Shown here: piece by piece, positions 1 to 9,448 of the stretch | Layout: the number at the start of each line of letters is the position of its first letter | How positions within the stretch are numbered: the stretch's first letter is position 1 | Source: Pseudomonas paraeruginosa PA7 | GTDB taxonomy: Bacteria > Pseudomonadota > Gammaproteobacteria > Pseudomonadales > Pseudomonadaceae | Direction of reading: 5' to 3' | DNA: 64,000 nucleotides | Assembly: GCF_000017205.1 (NCBI RefSeq) | Contig: NC_009656.1 | Span: 434,001-498,000, forward strand | Translations under genes and position numbers: made by a program | The notes under the pieces: generated by a model | The model's database searches: none | What the model saw: only the letters and a program-made list of their open reading frames with translations | What the model was told of the DNA's origin: nothing

Positions 1-1239
1 GTCGGGCGGCACCTGCTCCCGGCGCTGCTCGCCGCCGGACACGAACTGCTCCTCACCGCGCGCCGCCCGCCGGCCGATGCGCCTGCCGGCGCACGCTGGC
101 TGGCGCTCGACCTGGAGCGGCTTGCGGAAAGGCCGGACAGCTTCGCCTGGCCCGCCGGGGTCGACCTGCTGGTCAACGCCGCCGGCGTCATGAGCCTGGA
201 CGAGGCGAGCATGGCGCGGGTCCAGGATAGTGGCGCGCGGGCACTCTTCGATCTCGCTGCCGGCCATGGGGCCAAGATCCTGCAGATTTCCGCGCTGGGT
301 GCCGGCGAGCACCCGGATGTGCCCTTTCTCGCCAGCAAGGCGGCGGCCGACCGCCACCTGCTGGGGCTGGGCATTGCGGCGCTGGTGCTGCGCCCGTCCC
401 TGTTGCTGGGACCGGGCGGCGCCAGCAGCGCCTGGCTGGAGCGCCTGTCGCCGCTGCCGCTGATTCCCTTGCTGGATAATCGCGCGCGGCTGCAGCCGCT
501 GCATGTCGATGACCTGGTCGGCGCGGTGCTGGCGCTGTTGCGCGACTGGCCGGAGCGCGCACAGGTGATTCCGCTGGTGGGGCCGCAGGCATTGACCCAG
601 GGCGAGCTGCTCGACCGGCTGCGCCGGGCCCAGGGCTGGCCGCGCGGACGCTACCTGGTGCCGCCCGCGGCGCTGCTGGATGCGCTCGGCGGGCTCGGCC
701 GGCGCCTCGGCTGGCGGGTCCTGAGCCCGCCGATGCTGAAGCTGGTGCGCCAGGACAACCTGGCCGACCCGGCGATTCTCCAGGCCGCCTGCGGCTACCG
801 CTGCGCGCCGCTGTCCAGCCGCCTGCTCGGCTGGCCGCAGGCGCAGAACGCCCTGGCGAGCCTGCTGCGACCTCTGATGCTGGCGGCGCTGGTGCTGATC
901 TGGCTGGGCACCCTGGTCGCCTGTCTCGGCCCGGGGTATGCCTGGGGCCTGAGCATCCTCGGCGAGGCCGGCATCCACGGCTGGCCGGCGAGCCTGGCGG
1001 TGATCGCCGGGGCCCTGCTCGATGGCGCGCTCGGCGTCGGCCTGCTGCTCCGTCGCTGGCGCCGGCGCGCGCTGCTGGCGCAGTTCTGGCTGATGCTCGG
1101 CTACAGCCTGGTGATCAGCCTGATCCTGCCGCACTACTGGTACGACCCCTACATGGCGGTCGGCAAGAACCTCGTGCTGATGGTGGCCACGCTCTGGCTG
1201 CTGGGCGGCGAACCTCGAGCCAAGGAGGCCCGCGGATGA
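1..1239 (+). CDS. SDR-family NAD(P)-binding protein fused to a DoxX-like membrane domain (5' partial)
   Basis: The reading frame is open from base 1, so the true start lies upstream. The visible N-terminal part reads like an atypical short-chain dehydrogenase/epimerase: a VNAAGVMS stretch, then an ISALGAG segment and a downstream LRPSLLLGPGG segment that resembles the region after the active site in NmrA/epimerase proteins. The last ~130 residues contain about four hydrophobic helices, as in SDR proteins carrying a DoxX-like C-terminal domain. The stop overlaps the next start by 4 bases (ATGA), so the two are probably one transcript. Substrate unknown. The glycine-rich dinucleotide motif is outside the window and could not be checked. 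Confidence 0.8.
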   Translation, partial: VGRHLLPALLAAGHELLLTARRPPADAPAGARWLALDLERLAERPDSFAWPAGVDLLVNAAGVMSLDEASMARVQDSGARALFDLAAGHGAKILQISALGAGEHPDVPFLASKAAADRHLLGLGIAALVLRPSLLLGPGGASSAWLERLSPLPLIPLLDNRARLQPLHVDDLVGAVLALLRDWPERAQVIPLVGPQALTQGELLDRLRRAQGWPRGRYLVPPAALLDALGGLGRRLGWRVLSPPMLKLVRQDNLADPAILQAACGYRCAPLSSRLLGWPQAQNALASLLRPLMLAALVLIWLGTLVACLGPGYAWGLSILGEAGIHGWPASLAVIAGALLDGALGVGLLLRRWRRRALLAQFWLMLGYSLVISLILPHYWYDPYMAVGKNLVLMVATLWLLGGEPRAKEARG

Positions 1240-1703
1240 ACCTCTACCTGCTGCTGAAGACCCTGCATATCCTTTCCTCGACCATCCTCTTCGGCACCGG
1301 CCTCGGCTCGGCCTACTACGCCCTGCGTGCCTGGCGCAGCGGGCAGTTGCCGGTGATCGCGGTGACCTTCCGCCACCTGGTCACCGCCGACTGGCTGTTC
1401 ATCGCCACCACCGCCGTGTTCCAGCCGCTCAGCGGCCTGGCCATGGTGCATGTCGCCGGCTGGCCGCTGACCCAGGGCTGGTTGCTGTGGAGTCTGGGCC
1501 TCTACGTATTCGCCGGGCTCTGCTGGCTGCCGGTGGTGTGGTTGCAGATCCGCGTGCGCGACATGGCCGAGTCGGCCCTGCGCGAGGCGCGACCGATCGA
1601 GCCGCTGGCGCATCGCTACATGCGCGCCTGGTTCATCCTCGGCTGGCCGGCCTTCATCGCCTTCATGGCGATCTTCTACCTGATGGTCAACAAGCCGGTC
1701 TGA
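1236..1703 (+). CDS. DUF2269-type integral membrane protein
   Basis: 155 residues with about four hydrophobic helices, starting MNLYLLLKTLHILSSTILFG; the early His in the first helix (KTLHILS) and the conserved Gly are typical of DUF2269 proteins. It overlaps the SDR/DoxX-like gene by ATGA and is therefore probably translationally coupled to it. The two may form a small inner-membrane module, but no biochemical role is known. Its 3' end overlaps the convergent MFS gene by 28 bases. Confidence 0.75.
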   Translation: MNLYLLLKTLHILSSTILFGTGLGSAYYALRAWRSGQLPVIAVTFRHLVTADWLFIATTAVFQPLSGLAMVHVAGWPLTQGWLLWSLGLYVFAGLCWLPVVWLQIRVRDMAESALREARPIEPLAHRYMRAWFILGWPAFIAFMAIFYLMVNKPV

Positions 1704-2917
1704 GGATTCGTTCGACGCAGCCAGAGCAGCGCCAGCAGCAGGAACGCCAGCGAGCCGCCCCAGTACAGCCAGGCGAAGCCGCCGGGCCGCTCCAGTAGGA
1801 GGAAGGCCAGCGCCGGGCCGAGCGCGGCGCCGAGGTCCTGGACGATGGAGTAGCGGGTCATGAAGCCGACCACGTCGCCGGCACGGGCGACGTCGGCGGC
1901 CAGGGCGTCGGTCAGGGTGGTGAGGGCGGTGGCGACCAGCATCACCAGCAGCGCGAGGGCCAGCCAGGCGAGGATCGGCAGCGCGGTGGAGAGCAGGCCG
2001 AAGCCCAGCGCTCCGGCCAGCAGCGCGGCCACGTAGTAGCCCTGGCGCCCGCGCGGGCCGTCCGACCAGGCACCGAAGCGCCCGGCCAGCCAGGGCTCCC
2101 AGGACCAGCGCAGGGCCTGGATGATCCCGGAGAGACCGGCGGCGCTGAGCGCCAGGCCGAGCAGGCTGACCTCCGTGCCGAAGCTGCGGGCGATCAGCGC
2201 GCTCAGGGTGGCGGCGAGCACGCCCTGGATCAGGAGCGCGGTACCGAAGCCGCTGAGGATCACCAGGCCGCGCGGCGGCGGGAGCCTGGCGACGCTGGTG
2301 GATGCCGTTGCGGCGGGGGGCCGCGCATGTCCGGCGGGATTCTCCGGCAGGACGAAACCCTTCGCCAGCAGCGGCAGGCCGAGCAGCGCCAGGATCGCGA
2401 AGGACAGCGCCAGCGCCGGCAGGCCGAGGACCGGCACCAGCAGCCCGCCGAGCAGCATGCCGACCAGGCTGCCCAGGCGGTAGAGGCCGTTGTACAGGCC
2501 CATGGCACGGCCGCGCTGGTGGTCGGCGGCGCAGTAGACCACCGCCGAGAGCCCGCCGATGCGGAAGAACGACCAGCCGATCCCCCATAGCCCGCGCAGC
2601 AGTACCCAGGCCAGGAACCCGCTGGCCAGGCCGTAGCCGGCGGTGCTCAGCACGCCGATGACGACCGCCAGGAGCAGCCCGGTCTTCAGCGCCAGATGCT
2701 TGTACAAGCGGCCGATCAGCGGATTGAAGGGCAGGCGGATCAGGCGGTTGATCGACAGCAGCACGCCGACCTGCCAGAGCGCCTCCAGGCCAACCTCGCG
2801 CCAGTAGATCGGCAGGGCGATGTAGAGCATCGAATCGCCGGCCAGGCATAGCGCGGTGACCAGGGCGACGATCACGACCGGCCGCAGCGAGCCGGGAGCG
2901 GGGGCGGTGTGGGGCAT
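1676..2917 (-). CDS. MFS transporter
   Basis: 413 residues, hydrophobic throughout with about 12 predicted helices, the normal size for a major facilitator superfamily protein. A basic loop after helix 2 (NRLIRLPFNPLIGRLYKH) matches the MFS motif A region, and a second charged loop (GRFGAWSDGPRGRQGYY) lies in the matching place of the second half. It probably moves a small molecule by proton antiport in the inner membrane; substrate unknown. It converges with the DUF2269 gene. ATG start at 2915-2917. Confidence 0.85.
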   Translation of the reverse strand: MPHTAPAPGSLRPVVIVALVTALCLAGDSMLYIALPIYWREVGLEALWQVGVLLSINRLIRLPFNPLIGRLYKHLALKTGLLLAVVIGVLSTAGYGLASGFLAWVLLRGLWGIGWSFFRIGGLSAVVYCAADHQRGRAMGLYNGLYRLGSLVGMLLGGLLVPVLGLPALALSFAILALLGLPLLAKGFVLPENPAGHARPPAATASTSVARLPPPRGLVILSGFGTALLIQGVLAATLSALIARSFGTEVSLLGLALSAAGLSGIIQALRWSWEPWLAGRFGAWSDGPRGRQGYYVAALLAGALGFGLLSTALPILAWLALALLVMLVATALTTLTDALAADVARAGDVVGFMTRYSIVQDLGAALGPALAFLLLERPGGFAWLYWGGSLAFLLLALLWLRRTNPQTGLLTIR

Positions 2918-2966
2918 CCTGGGTCCGCCGTGGCGCCGCCCGTCGGACGGCGCGGTTGTCAGTGGG

Positions 2967-3620
2967 TCAACGCAGGGAAATGATCGGCCAGCCGCGTTTT
3001 TCCGCCTCGGCGCGCAGGCGAGGATCGGGGTCGACGGCCACCGGCCGGCTGACCTTCTCCAGCAATGGCAGGTCGTTCAGCGAGTCGCTGTAGAAGCTGG
3101 CGCCTTCCAGGTCCAGGCCGTTCTCGTCGAGCCAGCGTTGCAGGCGCACCACCTTGCCGCCCTGGAAGCAGGGTACGTCGAAGGTCTGCCCGGTGTAGCG
3201 GCCGTCGCGCATCTCGCACTCGGTGGCGATCAGGGTATCCACCCCGAGTCGTTCGGCGATCGGGCCGGTGACGAAGCGATTGGTGGCGGTGATGATCACC
3301 AGCCGGTCGCCGGCGGCGCGGTGCTCGGCGAGCAGCGCTTCGCCCTTGGCCAGCACGATCGGCTCGATGACTTCCCGCATGAACTGGCGGTGCCAGGTTT
3401 CCAGCTGGGCCATCTCGGTGCGGCCGAGAATCGCCTGGGTGAAGGCCTGGTAGGCGAGGACGTCGAGCTTGCCGGCCACGTAGTCGGCATAGAAGGCGTC
3501 GTTGCGCGCCTGGTATTCGGCGGCGTCGACCAGGCCGCGCTGGCACAGCCATTCGCCCCAGCTATGGTCGCTGTCGCCGGCGAGCAGGGTGTTGTCGAGA
3601 TCGAAAAGGGCCAGACGCAC
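2967..3620 (-). CDS. HAD-superfamily hydrolase (SerB-like, subfamily IB)
   Basis: 217 residues. The first catalytic motif is at the N-terminus (LFDLDNTLL, nucleophile Asp7 and acid/base Asp9). Motif II is the IITATNRF region, and the last motif is in the [10 protein letters not shown] segment near the C-terminus. This pattern fits class IB HAD phosphatases (phosphoserine phosphatase-like), probably acting on a small phosphorylated metabolite in the cytosol. The start codon is GTG at 3618-3620, supported by a GGAG 7 bases upstream. It is divergent from rppH across a ~200-base gap. Confidence 0.85.
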   Translation of the reverse strand: MRLALFDLDNTLLAGDSDHSWGEWLCQRGLVDAAEYQARNDAFYADYVAGKLDVLAYQAFTQAILGRTEMAQLETWHRQFMREVIEPIVLAKGEALLAEHRAAGDRLVIITATNRFVTGPIAERLGVDTLIATECEMRDGRYTGQTFDVPCFQGGKVVRLQRWLDENGLDLEGASFYSDSLNDLPLLEKVSRPVAVDPDPRLRAEAEKRGWPIISLR

Positions 3621-3823
3621 GGGGTAACTCCATCGGTTGGCGGGTGGCGGAGGGGCCGCGAGAGCCTTTTGCGAAGGATCCCGCCGGGCCTTGGGAAAAC
3701 CCCTAGCCTACCGGCTTTTGCCGGCCCTGTATCCTCCCCGCACGAGTCGCAAAGCCGCGCGTTGCCGCTATCACAAGCTTTATGGAACAATGCGGGCACA
3801 TGCGATTTCGAGGATGTCCCAGC

Positions 3824-4303
3824 GTGATCGATTCCGATGGTTTTCGCCCGAATGTCGGCATCATTCTCGCCAACGAGGCGGGGCAGGTGCTGTGGGCGCG
3901 GCGTATCAATCAGGAAGCCTGGCAGTTCCCGCAGGGAGGCATCAATGATCGCGAAACGCCGGAAGAGGCGCTGTATCGCGAACTGAACGAAGAAGTCGGC
4001 CTGGAGGCCGGCGACGTGCGCATCCTGGCCTGCACCCGTGGCTGGCTGCGCTACCGCTTGCCGCAGCGCCTGGTGCGGACCCATAGCCAGCCGCTGTGCA
4101 TCGGCCAGAAGCAGAAGTGGTTCCTGCTGCGGCTGATGTCCGACGAGGCGCGCGTGCGCATGGATATCACCAGCAAGCCCGAGTTCGATGGCTGGCGCTG
4201 GGTGAGTTACTGGTACCCCCTGGGACAGGTGGTGACCTTCAAGCGCGAGGTCTACCGCCGCGCCCTGAAGGAACTGGCCCCGCGCCTGCTGGCGCGGGAC
4301 TGA
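3824..4303 (+). CDS. rppH: RNA pyrophosphohydrolase RppH (Nudix)
   Basis: 159 residues from the GTG at 3824. It removes pyrophosphate from 5'-triphosphorylated mRNA and so triggers 5'-end-dependent decay. The N-terminus reads [16 protein letters not shown] as in RppH/YgdP, and the Nudix box [20 protein letters not shown] is intact with its Glu residues for metal binding. The frame stays open 14 codons upstream to an ATG at 3782, but the GTG has a GAGGA about 9 bases before it and gives the usual family length. ptsP follows 23 bases later, so the two are probably cotranscribed. Confidence 0.95.
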   Translation: MIDSDGFRPNVGIILANEAGQVLWARRINQEAWQFPQGGINDRETPEEALYRELNEEVGLEAGDVRILACTRGWLRYRLPQRLVRTHSQPLCIGQKQKWFLLRLMSDEARVRMDITSKPEFDGWRWVSYWYPLGQVVTFKREVYRRALKELAPRLLARD

Positions 4304-4326
4304 ACACGGAGACAAGGCCCCCGAGC

Positions 4327-6606
4327 ATGCTCAACACGCTGCGCAAGATCGTCCAGGAAGTGAACTCCGCCAAGGATCTGAAGGCGGCGCTGGGCATCAT
4401 CGTGCAGCGGGTCAAGGAGGCCATGGGTACCCAGGTCTGCTCGGTCTACCTGCTCGACACCGAGACCCAGCGTTTCGTCCTGATGGCCACCGAAGGCCTC
4501 AACAAGCGTTCCATCGGCAAGGTCAGCATGGCCCCCAGCGAAGGCCTGGTCGGCCTGGTCGGTACCCGCGAGGAACCGCTCAACCTGGAGAACGCCGCCG
4601 CCCACCCGCGCTACCGCTATTTCGCCGAGACCGGCGAGGAGCGCTACGCGTCGTTCCTCGGCGCGCCGATCATCCACCATCGGCGGGTGATGGGGGTGCT
4701 CGTGGTGCAACAGAAGGAGCGCCGCCAGTTCGACGAAGGCGAGGAGGCCTTCCTGGTCACCATGAGCGCGCAGCTCGCCGGGGTCATCGCGCATGCCGAG
4801 GCGACCGGCTCCATCCGTGGCCTGGGCAAGCTCGGCAAGGGCATCCAGGAGGCCAAGTTCGTTGGCGTGCCCGGCGCCCCCGGGGTCGGCGTGGGCAAGG
4901 CGGTGGTGGTATTGCCGCCGGCCGACCTGGAAGTGGTGCCGGACAAGCAGGTCGACGACATCGACGCCGAGATCGCCCTGTTCAAGCAGGCGCTGGAGGG
5001 CGTCCGCGCCGACATGCGCGCGCTGTCGAGCAAGCTCGCCAGCCAGTTGCGCAAGGAAGAACGCGCGCTGTTCGACGTCTACCTGATGATGCTCGACGAT
5101 GCCTCCATCGGCAACGAGGTCAAGCGCATCATCCGCACCGGCCAGTGGGCCCAGGGCGCCCTGCGCCAGGTGGTGATGGAACACGTGCAGCGCTTCGAAC
5201 TGATGGATGACGCCTACCTCCGCGAGCGCGCCTCCGACGTCAAGGACATCGGCCGGCGCCTGCTCGCCTACCTGCAGGAAGAGCGCAAGCAGAACCTGAC
5301 CTACCCGGAACAGACCATCATCGTCAGCGAGGAACTCTCCCCGGCGATGCTCGGCGAGGTGCCGGAAGGGCGCCTGGTCGGCCTGGTCTCGGTGCTCGGC
5401 TCGGGCAACTCGCACGTGGCGATCCTCGCCCGCGCCATGGGCATCCCCACGGTGATGGGGGCGGTCGACCTGCCGTATTCCAAGGTCGACGGCATCGACC
5501 TGATCGTCGACGGCTACCACGGCGAGGTCTACACCAACCCCTCCGCCGAACTGGTGCGCCAGTACAGCGACGTGGTCGCCGAGGAGCGCGAGCTGAGCAA
5601 GGGCCTGGCGGCCCTGCGCGAACTGCCCTGCGAGACCCTCGACGGCCACCGCATGCCGCTCTGGGTCAACACCGGCCTGCTCGCCGATGTCGCCCGCGCC
5701 CAGGAGCGCGGCGCCGAGGGCGTCGGCCTGTACCGCACCGAAGTGCCGTTCATGATCAACGACCGCTTCCCCAGCGAGAAGGAACAGCTGGCGATCTACC
5801 GCGAGCAGCTCAGCGCCTTCCACCCGTTGCCGGTGACCATGCGCACCCTGGACATCGGTGGCGACAAGGCGCTGTCCTACTTCCCGATCAAGGAAGACAA
5901 CCCGTTCCTCGGCTGGCGCGGCATCCGCGTCACCCTCGACCACCCGGAGATCTTCCTGGTCCAGACGCGCGCCATGCTCAAGGCCAGCGAGGGCCTGGAC
6001 AACCTGCGCATCCTGCTGCCGATGATCTCCGGCACCCACGAGCTGGAGGAGGCGTTGCACCTGATCCACCGCGCCTGGGGCGAGGTCCGCGACGAGGGCG
6101 TCGACATCGCCATGCCACCGATCGGGATGATGGTCGAGATTCCCGCGGCGGTGTACCAGACCCGCGAGCTGGCGCGCCAGGTCGATTTCCTCTCGGTCGG
6201 CTCCAACGACCTGACCCAGTACCTGCTCGCCGTCGACCGCAACAATCCCCGTGTCGCCGACCTCTACGACTACCTGCACCCCGCCGTCCTCCACGCGCTG
6301 AAGAAGGTGGTCGACGACGCCCACCTGGAAGGCAAGCCGGTGAGCATCTGCGGCGAGATGGCCGGCGACCCCGCCGCCGCCGTGCTGCTGATGGCGATGG
6401 GCTTCGACAGCCTGTCGATGAACGCCACCAACCTGCCCAAGGTGAAGTGGCTGCTGCGCCAGATCTCCCTGGACAAGGCCCGCGACCTGCTCGGCCAGTT
6501 GCTCACCTTCGACAACCCGCAGGTCATCCACAGCTCGTTGCACCTGGCGTTGCGCAACCTCGGGCTGGGCCGGGTGATCAACCCGGCGGCCACCGTCCAG
6601 TCCTGA
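4327..6606 (+). CDS. ptsP: PtsP, phosphoenolpyruvate-protein phosphotransferase of the nitrogen PTS (GAF + enzyme I)
   Basis: 759 residues. Residues ~1-160 form a GAF sensory domain. The rest is enzyme I: an N-terminal swivelling domain with the phosphohistidine motif GSGNSHVAILARAMGIP (His363), then the PEP-binding TIM barrel (TLDIGGDKALSYF, GWRGIRVTL, MVEIPAA, SVGSNDLTQY) and the CGEMAGDP loop. It autophosphorylates with PEP and starts the PtsN relay. The frame is open upstream within rppH; the ATG at 4327 gives the family N-terminus MLNTLRKIVQEV. The operon with rppH is the usual gammaproteobacterial arrangement. Confidence 0.96.
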   Translation: MLNTLRKIVQEVNSAKDLKAALGIIVQRVKEAMGTQVCSVYLLDTETQRFVLMATEGLNKRSIGKVSMAPSEGLVGLVGTREEPLNLENAAAHPRYRYFAETGEERYASFLGAPIIHHRRVMGVLVVQQKERRQFDEGEEAFLVTMSAQLAGVIAHAEATGSIRGLGKLGKGIQEAKFVGVPGAPGVGVGKAVVVLPPADLEVVPDKQVDDIDAEIALFKQALEGVRADMRALSSKLASQLRKEERALFDVYLMMLDDASIGNEVKRIIRTGQWAQGALRQVVMEHVQRFELMDDAYLRERASDVKDIGRRLLAYLQEERKQNLTYPEQTIIVSEELSPAMLGEVPEGRLVGLVSVLGSGNSHVAILARAMGIPTVMGAVDLPYSKVDGIDLIVDGYHGEVYTNPSAELVRQYSDVVAEERELSKGLAALRELPCETLDGHRMPLWVNTGLLADVARAQERGAEGVGLYRTEVPFMINDRFPSEKEQLAIYREQLSAFHPLPVTMRTLDIGGDKALSYFPIKEDNPFLGWRGIRVTLDHPEIFLVQTRAMLKASEGLDNLRILLPMISGTHELEEALHLIHRAWGEVRDEGVDIAMPPIGMMVEIPAAVYQTRELARQVDFLSVGSNDLTQYLLAVDRNNPRVADLYDYLHPAVLHALKKVVDDAHLEGKPVSICGEMAGDPAAAVLLMAMGFDSLSMNATNLPKVKWLLRQISLDKARDLLGQLLTFDNPQVIHSSLHLALRNLGLGRVINPAATVQS

Positions 6607-6640
6607 CTCCCCGCGCGCCGGTCGCTTCGTCGTCCGGCGC

Positions 6641-6668
6641 TTACGCTTTGCGCGCAAGCGTATAGACT
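6641..6668 (+). promoter_or_regulatory. Candidate promoter with inverted repeat upstream of the diguanylate cyclase gene
   Basis: TTACGC (6641-6646), a 16-base spacer and TAGACT (6663-6668) resemble a sigma-70 promoter. The spacer lies within a perfect 7-bp inverted repeat (TACGCTT at 6642-6648, AAGCGTA at 6656-6662). The repeat could be an operator, or just the stem of a weak ptsP terminator, since no T-run follows. Inference only. Confidence 0.35.
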
Positions 6669-6723
6669 GCCTGCCATTCGGTAGAGGCCACTGGCCAGTC
6701 GAACGTGCGAGGGATTGCCGCAA

Positions 6724-7761
6724 ATGGATGAACGGGCGTCGAAACCGCCGGGTCTTCTTCCGCTGTCACGCGAAGACCTTGAGAAGACCCTGCGTTATGC
6801 CCTGGAGATCGTCAGCGACGGGATCTGGGACTGGAATATCGCCACCAACCAGGTGAGCCGCAGCGCCGGCTGGTACCTGATGCTCGGCTATCCGCCGAAC
6901 AGCCTGCCGGAGAGCGTGGACACCTGGAAGGGCATCATCCACCCCGAGGACTACCCTGGGGTGATGGCCAGCTTCCAGGCCTATCTCGATGGCGAAAGCC
7001 CGGAATACTGCGAGGAATACCGCTGCCGGACCTACAGCGGCGATTACCTGTGGATCAGCGATCGCGGACGCTTCGTCGAGTTCGACGAACGTGGCGAGCC
7101 GCGGCGGATGATCGGCGCGCACCATGAGATCCACCAGCGCAAGCTGGTCGAGCTGGAGCTGCAACAGCGCAACGAGGAGCTGTTCGACTGGAACCTGCGC
7201 CTCGAGGAACTGGTGGCCGAGCGCACCGAGGCGCTGCATCGGGTCAACCAGGCGCTGGCCCTGAAGATGGCCGAGGCCCAGCGCCTGAGCGAGATCGACC
7301 CGCTCACCGGGCTGTACAACCGGCGCAAGTTCGAACAGTGCCTGCACCAGGAGTGGATGCGCCGGCAGCGCCACGGACGCTCCACGGCGCTGGTGATGAT
7401 CGATATCGACCACTTCAAGCGGATCAACGACCTGTTCGGCCATTCCATCGGCGACAGCGTGCTGGTGGACTTCGGCCACCTGATCGCCGGCGAGCTGCGC
7501 GAAGTCGATGTTCTGGCGCGCTGGGGGGGCGAGGAGTTCATCCTGCTGCTCCCGGAAACCGCCTTGGAGGCCGCCGCGGCGCTGGCTGAGCGGCTGCGCC
7601 AGCGGGTCCGTGGCCAGCCGTTCGAGGTCTGCGGGCGCTTGACCGCGAGCTTCGGCGTCGGCGTGCTGGACGACGGCGAAACCCTCGACCTGCTGCTCTG
7701 CCGGGTCGACGACGCGCTCTACCGGGCCAAGCAACGGCGCGACTGCGTGACCTGCTGCTGA
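6724..7761 (+). CDS. PAS-GGDEF diguanylate cyclase
   Basis: 345 residues. An N-terminal PAS domain (about 20-140; DGIWDWNI...GWYLMLGY...HPEDY) is followed by a coiled linker rich in Glu/Leu and a C-terminal GGDEF domain (about 185-340). The catalytic motif is GGEEF. An RxxD (REVD) sits five residues before it, so the inhibitory c-di-GMP I-site is intact and the enzyme is probably active and feedback inhibited. No membrane helix, so it acts in the cytosol. The ATG at 6724 has GAGGG ~10 bases upstream; an in-frame TTG at 6715 is too close to that site to be preferred. Confidence 0.92.
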   Translation: MDERASKPPGLLPLSREDLEKTLRYALEIVSDGIWDWNIATNQVSRSAGWYLMLGYPPNSLPESVDTWKGIIHPEDYPGVMASFQAYLDGESPEYCEEYRCRTYSGDYLWISDRGRFVEFDERGEPRRMIGAHHEIHQRKLVELELQQRNEELFDWNLRLEELVAERTEALHRVNQALALKMAEAQRLSEIDPLTGLYNRRKFEQCLHQEWMRRQRHGRSTALVMIDIDHFKRINDLFGHSIGDSVLVDFGHLIAGELREVDVLARWGGEEFILLLPETALEAAAALAERLRQRVRGQPFEVCGRLTASFGVGVLDDGETLDLLLCRVDDALYRAKQRRDCVTCC

Positions 7762-7765
7762 GTCT

Positions 7766-8521
7766 TCAGTCCGGCGGCAGCACCAGGCTGACTTCGCCGA
7801 GGCGGGCGCCGGAGGGGCCGAAGCTGCGCTCGACGATCTCCCGCGAGCCGTCGGCGTGCACCCGCAGCGCGGTGCTGGCCCGGGTGCCGTAGCTGGGGCT
7901 GGCGATGAACACGCTGGAGAGCAGGCGCTCGGTGGCCAGGCCGACGCCGGTGTCCGGCAACTGGCCGTCGGTGGCCGGCTGTGGGTCGGCCAGCAGCTCC
8001 AGCAGGGCGTGCGGATGCGGCTCGGCGAGGCGTTCGGCAAGCGCCGCGCGGGCCTTGAGGAGTTTCGGCCAGGGACTGTCGAGCGCGGCGTTGGACAACC
8101 CGTAGACGCCCGCCGGCAGCAGTAGTGGCGGGCCGACGCGGGGGTTGTAGTGCCAGAGCTGGTGGCGGTCGCCGACCAGCAGGTTGAAGCCGGAATAGTC
8201 CGCGGCGCGCTCAGCGACCCGGGCCAGGTAGTCGGCCGGGTTGCCGCCGTCGCGCAGGAAGTCCGCCACCAGTTCGCCGCGCGAGCGCTTGCCGAGCGGC
8301 TGTGACGGATCGCGGACATTGGTCAGGGCGGCGAAGCGGCCGGCCGGGCCGAGCCCCAGCCAGGTGCCGCCGGCCTCCAGGTCGCGCCCGGCGAATACCC
8401 CCTCGGCGTCCTCCCAGGCCGCCAGCGGCAGGCTTGGACGGGCGTAGAACTCGTCACGGTTGGCGGCGACCAGCAGCGGCAGGGCGTGTCCCGGTTGCCA
8501 GGCGAAGACGATCAGGCACAT
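7766..8521 (-). CDS. NRDE/TANGO2-family protein
   Basis: 251 residues starting MCLIVFAWQPG. The N-terminal Cys after Met and the ANRDEF motif define the NRDE (TANGO2) family, which has an N-terminal-nucleophile-like signature; bacterial members have no settled function. The frame is open 16 codons further upstream, but the ATG at 8519-8521 places Cys at position 2 and has AAGGA upstream. It converges with the diguanylate cyclase gene, with only 4 bases between the stops. Confidence 0.85.
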   Translation of the reverse strand: MCLIVFAWQPGHALPLLVAANRDEFYARPSLPLAAWEDAEGVFAGRDLEAGGTWLGLGPAGRFAALTNVRDPSQPLGKRSRGELVADFLRDGGNPADYLARVAERAADYSGFNLLVGDRHQLWHYNPRVGPPLLLPAGVYGLSNAALDSPWPKLLKARAALAERLAEPHPHALLELLADPQPATDGQLPDTGVGLATERLLSSVFIASPSYGTRASTALRVHADGSREIVERSFGPSGARLGEVSLVLPPD

Positions 8522-8642
8522 GCGCGATCCTTGGAGTGGGCAGGCCGTCAGGCTAAAGGCATCGGCCATCGCCGTTCAAGCACGACGCCTGCCGCGCCGC
8601 GCGCAATTCCGTTACCATGCCGGCTTTCCAACGGGGGCGTGC

Positions 8643-9425
8643 ATGGAGTTTCTCCTCTATATCGTGCTGGGCGCCTGCGCCGGCGTGCTGGCCGGACTGT
8701 TCGGCGTCGGCGGCGGCCTGATCATCGTCCCGGCGCTGGTGTTCAGCTTCACCGCGCACGGTTTCGGCGGCGACGTCCTGACCCAGATGGCGGTCGGCAC
8801 TTCGCTGGCGACCATCGTCTTCACCTCGATCAACTCCATTCTCGAACATCACCGGCGCGGTGCGGTGCGCTGGCCGGTATTCGCCTGGATGACCCTCGGC
8901 ATCCTCATCGGCAGCGCCCTCGGCGCGCTGACCGCGGCGCAGATCAAGGGACCGCTGCTGCAGAAGATCATCGGTGTGTTCGCCATCCTGGTCGCCCTGC
9001 AGATGACCCTCGACCTCAAGCCCAGGGGCCGACACGAGGTGCCCGGCAAGGGCGGGCTGACCGTCGCCGGCGCGGTGATCGGCTGGGCCTCGGCGATCTT
9101 CGGCATCGGCGGCGGTTCGCTGACCGTGCCTTTCCTCAGCTGGCGCGGCGTGCCGATGCAGCAGGCGGTGGCGACCTCCTCGGCCTGCGGCCTGCCTATC
9201 GCCATCTCCGGCGCGCTGTCGTTCATCGCGGTCGGCTGGCATAACCCGCAGTTGCCGGAGTGGAGCCTGGGCTACGTCTATCTGCCGGCGTTGGTCGGCA
9301 TCGCCGCCACCAGTATGCTGTTCGCCCGCTTCGGCGCGCGCCTGGCCCACCGCCTGTCGCCGCGCGGGCTCAAGCGCCTGTTCGCCCTGCTGTTGTTCAG
9401 CGTGGGCGTGAGTTTCCTGATCTAG
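8643..9425 (+). CDS. TauE/SafE-family membrane permease
   Basis: 260 residues from the ATG at 8643. It has about eight hydrophobic segments in two related halves, each with a glycine-rich loop of the family: GLFGVGGGLIIVPAL in the first and SAIFGIGGGSLTVPFL in the second. Members export sulfonate- or sulfite-like anions or related solutes through the inner membrane; the substrate here is not known. The frame is open further upstream, but the ATG starts directly with the first helix. lgt follows 23 bases later, so cotranscription is likely. Confidence 0.88.
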   Translation: MEFLLYIVLGACAGVLAGLFGVGGGLIIVPALVFSFTAHGFGGDVLTQMAVGTSLATIVFTSINSILEHHRRGAVRWPVFAWMTLGILIGSALGALTAAQIKGPLLQKIIGVFAILVALQMTLDLKPRGRHEVPGKGGLTVAGAVIGWASAIFGIGGGSLTVPFLSWRGVPMQQAVATSSACGLPIAISGALSFIAVGWHNPQLPEWSLGYVYLPALVGIAATSMLFARFGARLAHRLSPRGLKRLFALLLFSVGVSFLI

Positions 9426-9448
9426 CTTTCTTGCCCTAGGAGTTATCG

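Noticed and set aside
1149-2849. 566-codon minus-strand open frame
   Set aside because: Overlaps the DUF2269 and MFS genes in the wrong frame with Arg/Pro/Gly-rich composition.
4252-6723. 823-codon open frame on the minus strand across ptsP
   Set aside because: Antisense shadow of a high-GC gene: it covers ptsP exactly, is full of His/Val/Gln/Gly-rich low-complexity text and has no ribosome site.
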